Positions 63,401-64,000 of a stretch of DNA of 64,000 nt are shown here, piece by piece; positions within the stretch are counted from its first letter, which is position 1; every line of letters starts with the position of its first letter. The stretch is from Cymbomonas tetramitiformis (Eukaryota > Chlorophyta > Pyramimonadophyceae > Pyramimonadales > Pyramimonadaceae). Below the pieces are notes generated by a model. That model was not told where the DNA came from, made no database searches, and was given only the letters and a program-made list of their open reading frames with translations. Position numbers and translations under genes: made by a program. The DNA lies in contig LGRX02027794.1 of the NCBI GenBank assembly GCA_001247695.2, forward strand, positions 1 to 64,000. Reading direction: 5' to 3'.

Positions 63401-63468
63401 CCAGGTAGGTCGTAGAGCTTAAGCAGACTGGCCGTAGAGCCGTGACCCATGACCGCATGGAACTCCAC
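60256..63468 (-). CDS. Ty1/copia Pol, truncated: integrase, RT, RNase H
   Basis: 1070 codons; the frame stays open to about 63655, with no ATG at the start. Integrase first, as in copia: HAVMGHGSTASLLKLYDLPG with CSQFCAVCC (zinc region), then catalytic D79 (AADMTGP), D143 (LRTDCAPEMGD) and E179 (PHAENAIGK), a DD35E set. RT: HLDVSQAFMHAKL, YALYGLKIAGASW, VVYVDDFGMA. RNase H: LFVYSDADLARD, SSTGSEYVAASTAAQ. Gag and protease are absent, so it is 5'-truncated near 63655; no LTR is seen. The 3' end stops at about 60300 against the methyltransferase element without an LTR, and the last dozen codons are antisense of that element. No internal stop, so truncation may be recent. Confidence 0.85.
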   Translation of the reverse strand: MEFHAVMGHGSTASLLKLYDLPGIQLGRPLLSRRAIAAMPTCSQFCAVCCTSKLKQKPCGHHDQLRSVAIQPGQKWAADMTGPITPAGYNGHLYRCQFIDYVSRFIFVYTFVQKSEYYTCLVHFYGSLHAMGYAPQSITLRTDCAPEMGDPQCVAFYQKHRILHQKSSPTVHTDNPHAENAIGKISDMAKALLLAAGMPEDYWPLAATHAGFIWNLSTHKNISTTPFHQIRGYHYGYAKLKAFGQNCYVIMSQQQRNSRQPGMSRKSQRAAWSGRLVGVSVSSLAYKILDTETNMVHYVGKPHWIHNHQDMGEILGSFPDPHQAEREFDASYDRPQPFSDSFDTAGSRIHGIGSFFDGEESHACVQLIQTDGTVTWTMAVRYVSQTSDGQHYRDLLHYLDCYRKLNGINEHYPIWTIVKARQTIRAPIYSALLISTHRGNRRPYGVILEPCPDEPAGWHIDLPANLIIFPSTHSAAYLPFSDTLSSDLRAEYMFGSFSSMEQFLSDAPTSTITHMLEVSAPEIKLPHGVKQALSSPQSEDWLKAMDQEVGDMVNQEKLKLGTPPASAQYLTTLFVLSMPFKPDPTGAGKPYQIFKARMAGDGSRTTGYLPWETSSATPEISAFRLLFIFAALFQLVVSHLDVSQAFMHAKLEFPVWIQFPSGYTFKGYSYALLSYALYGLKIAGASWQRMVKQFMLSFKYMGQSFRQSTHDACIYFIYTPTVKAMCVVYVDDFGMACSTVLERAFWTAFRATFKAKYLGPISSILQMTVQHDDQGVYLNQSRQIKDLMTANNIPERPFRTPMDSKLVISRPADPDLTLVKPYRSILGSLLWHSRTSRPDIYYAVIYLSQFVACPSEDSMKALIRIAQYLDCTAHYRMAFYYPERPARVLTLFVYSDADLARDLENSARSYSGMVIFFCGMILQYGTVRQTITETSSTGSEYVAASTAAQRVVSLMFMLTEIFGYIQHPIQGQPPSTTGLDSEITEAERVATDIAFSYPGLQPGTLLTKLLDYTTPTGTGVGGVRPDGKSVTDELEIYSESDRRPVDYQNMRSTEYLPAVARLAECSRWNW

Positions 63469-63654
63469 AAAGGGACTGACCCGAACAGGTGTGTTTCTGT
63501 TCCTGAACAGGATACAGATCTCAAAGGGAGTGCCATCAATGAATACTCTGTCAGGTCCGCCATCTGAGCCAGCCGGTGTCAGTGGGTGACTGGAAGCATA
63601 TGTGTGCTTCCGAGAGAAACTGAATATCCTCTTACTGCCTTTAGGATAGGTAGC

Positions 63655-63800
63655 GGGTCATTTTTGTCGCACCGATGGTCATTTTTGTCGCTGTCGCAAG
63701 AATATTCCTTTGTCACAGGCTGCGACGAAAATGAACAAACGGTCATTTTTGTCGCAGCTTGCGACGAAAATGATAAAATGGTCATTTTTGTCGTAAACAT
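63655..63800. repeat. Palindromic repeat cluster (GGTCATTTTTGTCGC)
   Basis: GGTCATTTTTGTCG occurs at about 63656, 63675, 63739 and 63780 and its complement GCGACGAAAATGA at about 63722 and 63761, making adjacent hairpins. It starts where the copia frame ends, so it may mark the truncation point. Confidence 0.75.
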
Positions 63801-64000
63801 TTAGGAAAATTTTAAGAAAATTTTTCTTACCCGTGGTGAACAACACAGGTCCATATCGGGTCTATTGTTTCACTCAGGAATTTGACACAGTTTAAACATT
63901 GCCTATTATTACAATATCTAGGCACATTCAATGCATGGACACTGAAGGATGCAGGCAGGATTGTGCTATACTCTAACATATAATATTATTACAATATTAA
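63801..64000. other. AT-rich edge, unassigned
   Basis: No gene or recognised element; TAATATTATTACAATATT-like words near the right end. Confidence 0.5.

Overview
The window is a eukaryotic nuclear fragment from a large, repeat-dense genome, most plausibly an alga or another protist; the species cannot be fixed from the sequence. Evidence: GT-AG introns, chromodomain Ty3/gypsy, Ty1/copia and DIRS-like retroelements, several hAT-type miniature elements with perfect 8-bp target duplications, SET-domain and kelch genes without visible introns, and abundant micro- and minisatellites. No bacterial operons, rRNA, complete tRNA or CRISPR arrays were seen. A gypsy-like element carrying a cytosine DNA methyltransferase belongs to a class described from dinoflagellates and charophyte algae; this hints at an alga but does not prove it.

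Layout. 1-285 is a 27-bp minisatellite. 0.88-6.25 kb is a 5'-truncated gag-only LTR element (plus strand) split by a second gag-only LTR element (3249-5777, minus strand, TTAAC duplication). 6.3-16.9 kb is non-coding: palindromic elements, a 2.2-kb inverted repeat around 183-bp tandem units, and G-rich minisatellites. 17.05-18.03 kb holds two exons of a small membrane protein. 18.2-20.8 kb is GC-rich duplicated sequence with microsatellites. 21.63-23.14 kb is a SET-domain lysine methyltransferase gene. 25.1-31.0 kb is a decayed chromodomain gypsy copy whose LTR received a young, complete gag-only element (25437-28817, TGACA duplication). 33.66-34.81 kb is a kelch gene. 36.1-48.0 kb is a DIRS-like element whose gag was interrupted by a young 9.76-kb chromodomain gypsy element (37399-47159, AACAC duplication); that element itself contains a hAT-type miniature element and an LTR fragment of the gag-only family. 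48.16-49.32 kb is a frameshifted EGF/LamG-like gene. 52.5-60.3 kb is a gypsy-like element encoding membrane segments, RT, RNase H and a C5-cytosine methyltransferase. 60.3-63.65 kb is a truncated copia pol on the minus strand.

Working together. Host gene content is small: SET, kelch, the membrane-protein exons and possibly the EGF/LamG gene. The rest is nested transposon history whose order can be read from target-site duplications. The gag-only elements lack polymerase and must be mobilised in trans. The gypsy element has gag and pol in different frames and an apparent 84-bp intron inside integrase. The methyltransferase element could modify its own DNA or chromatin, but it shows no integrase and its gag is frameshifted, so this copy is probably dead.
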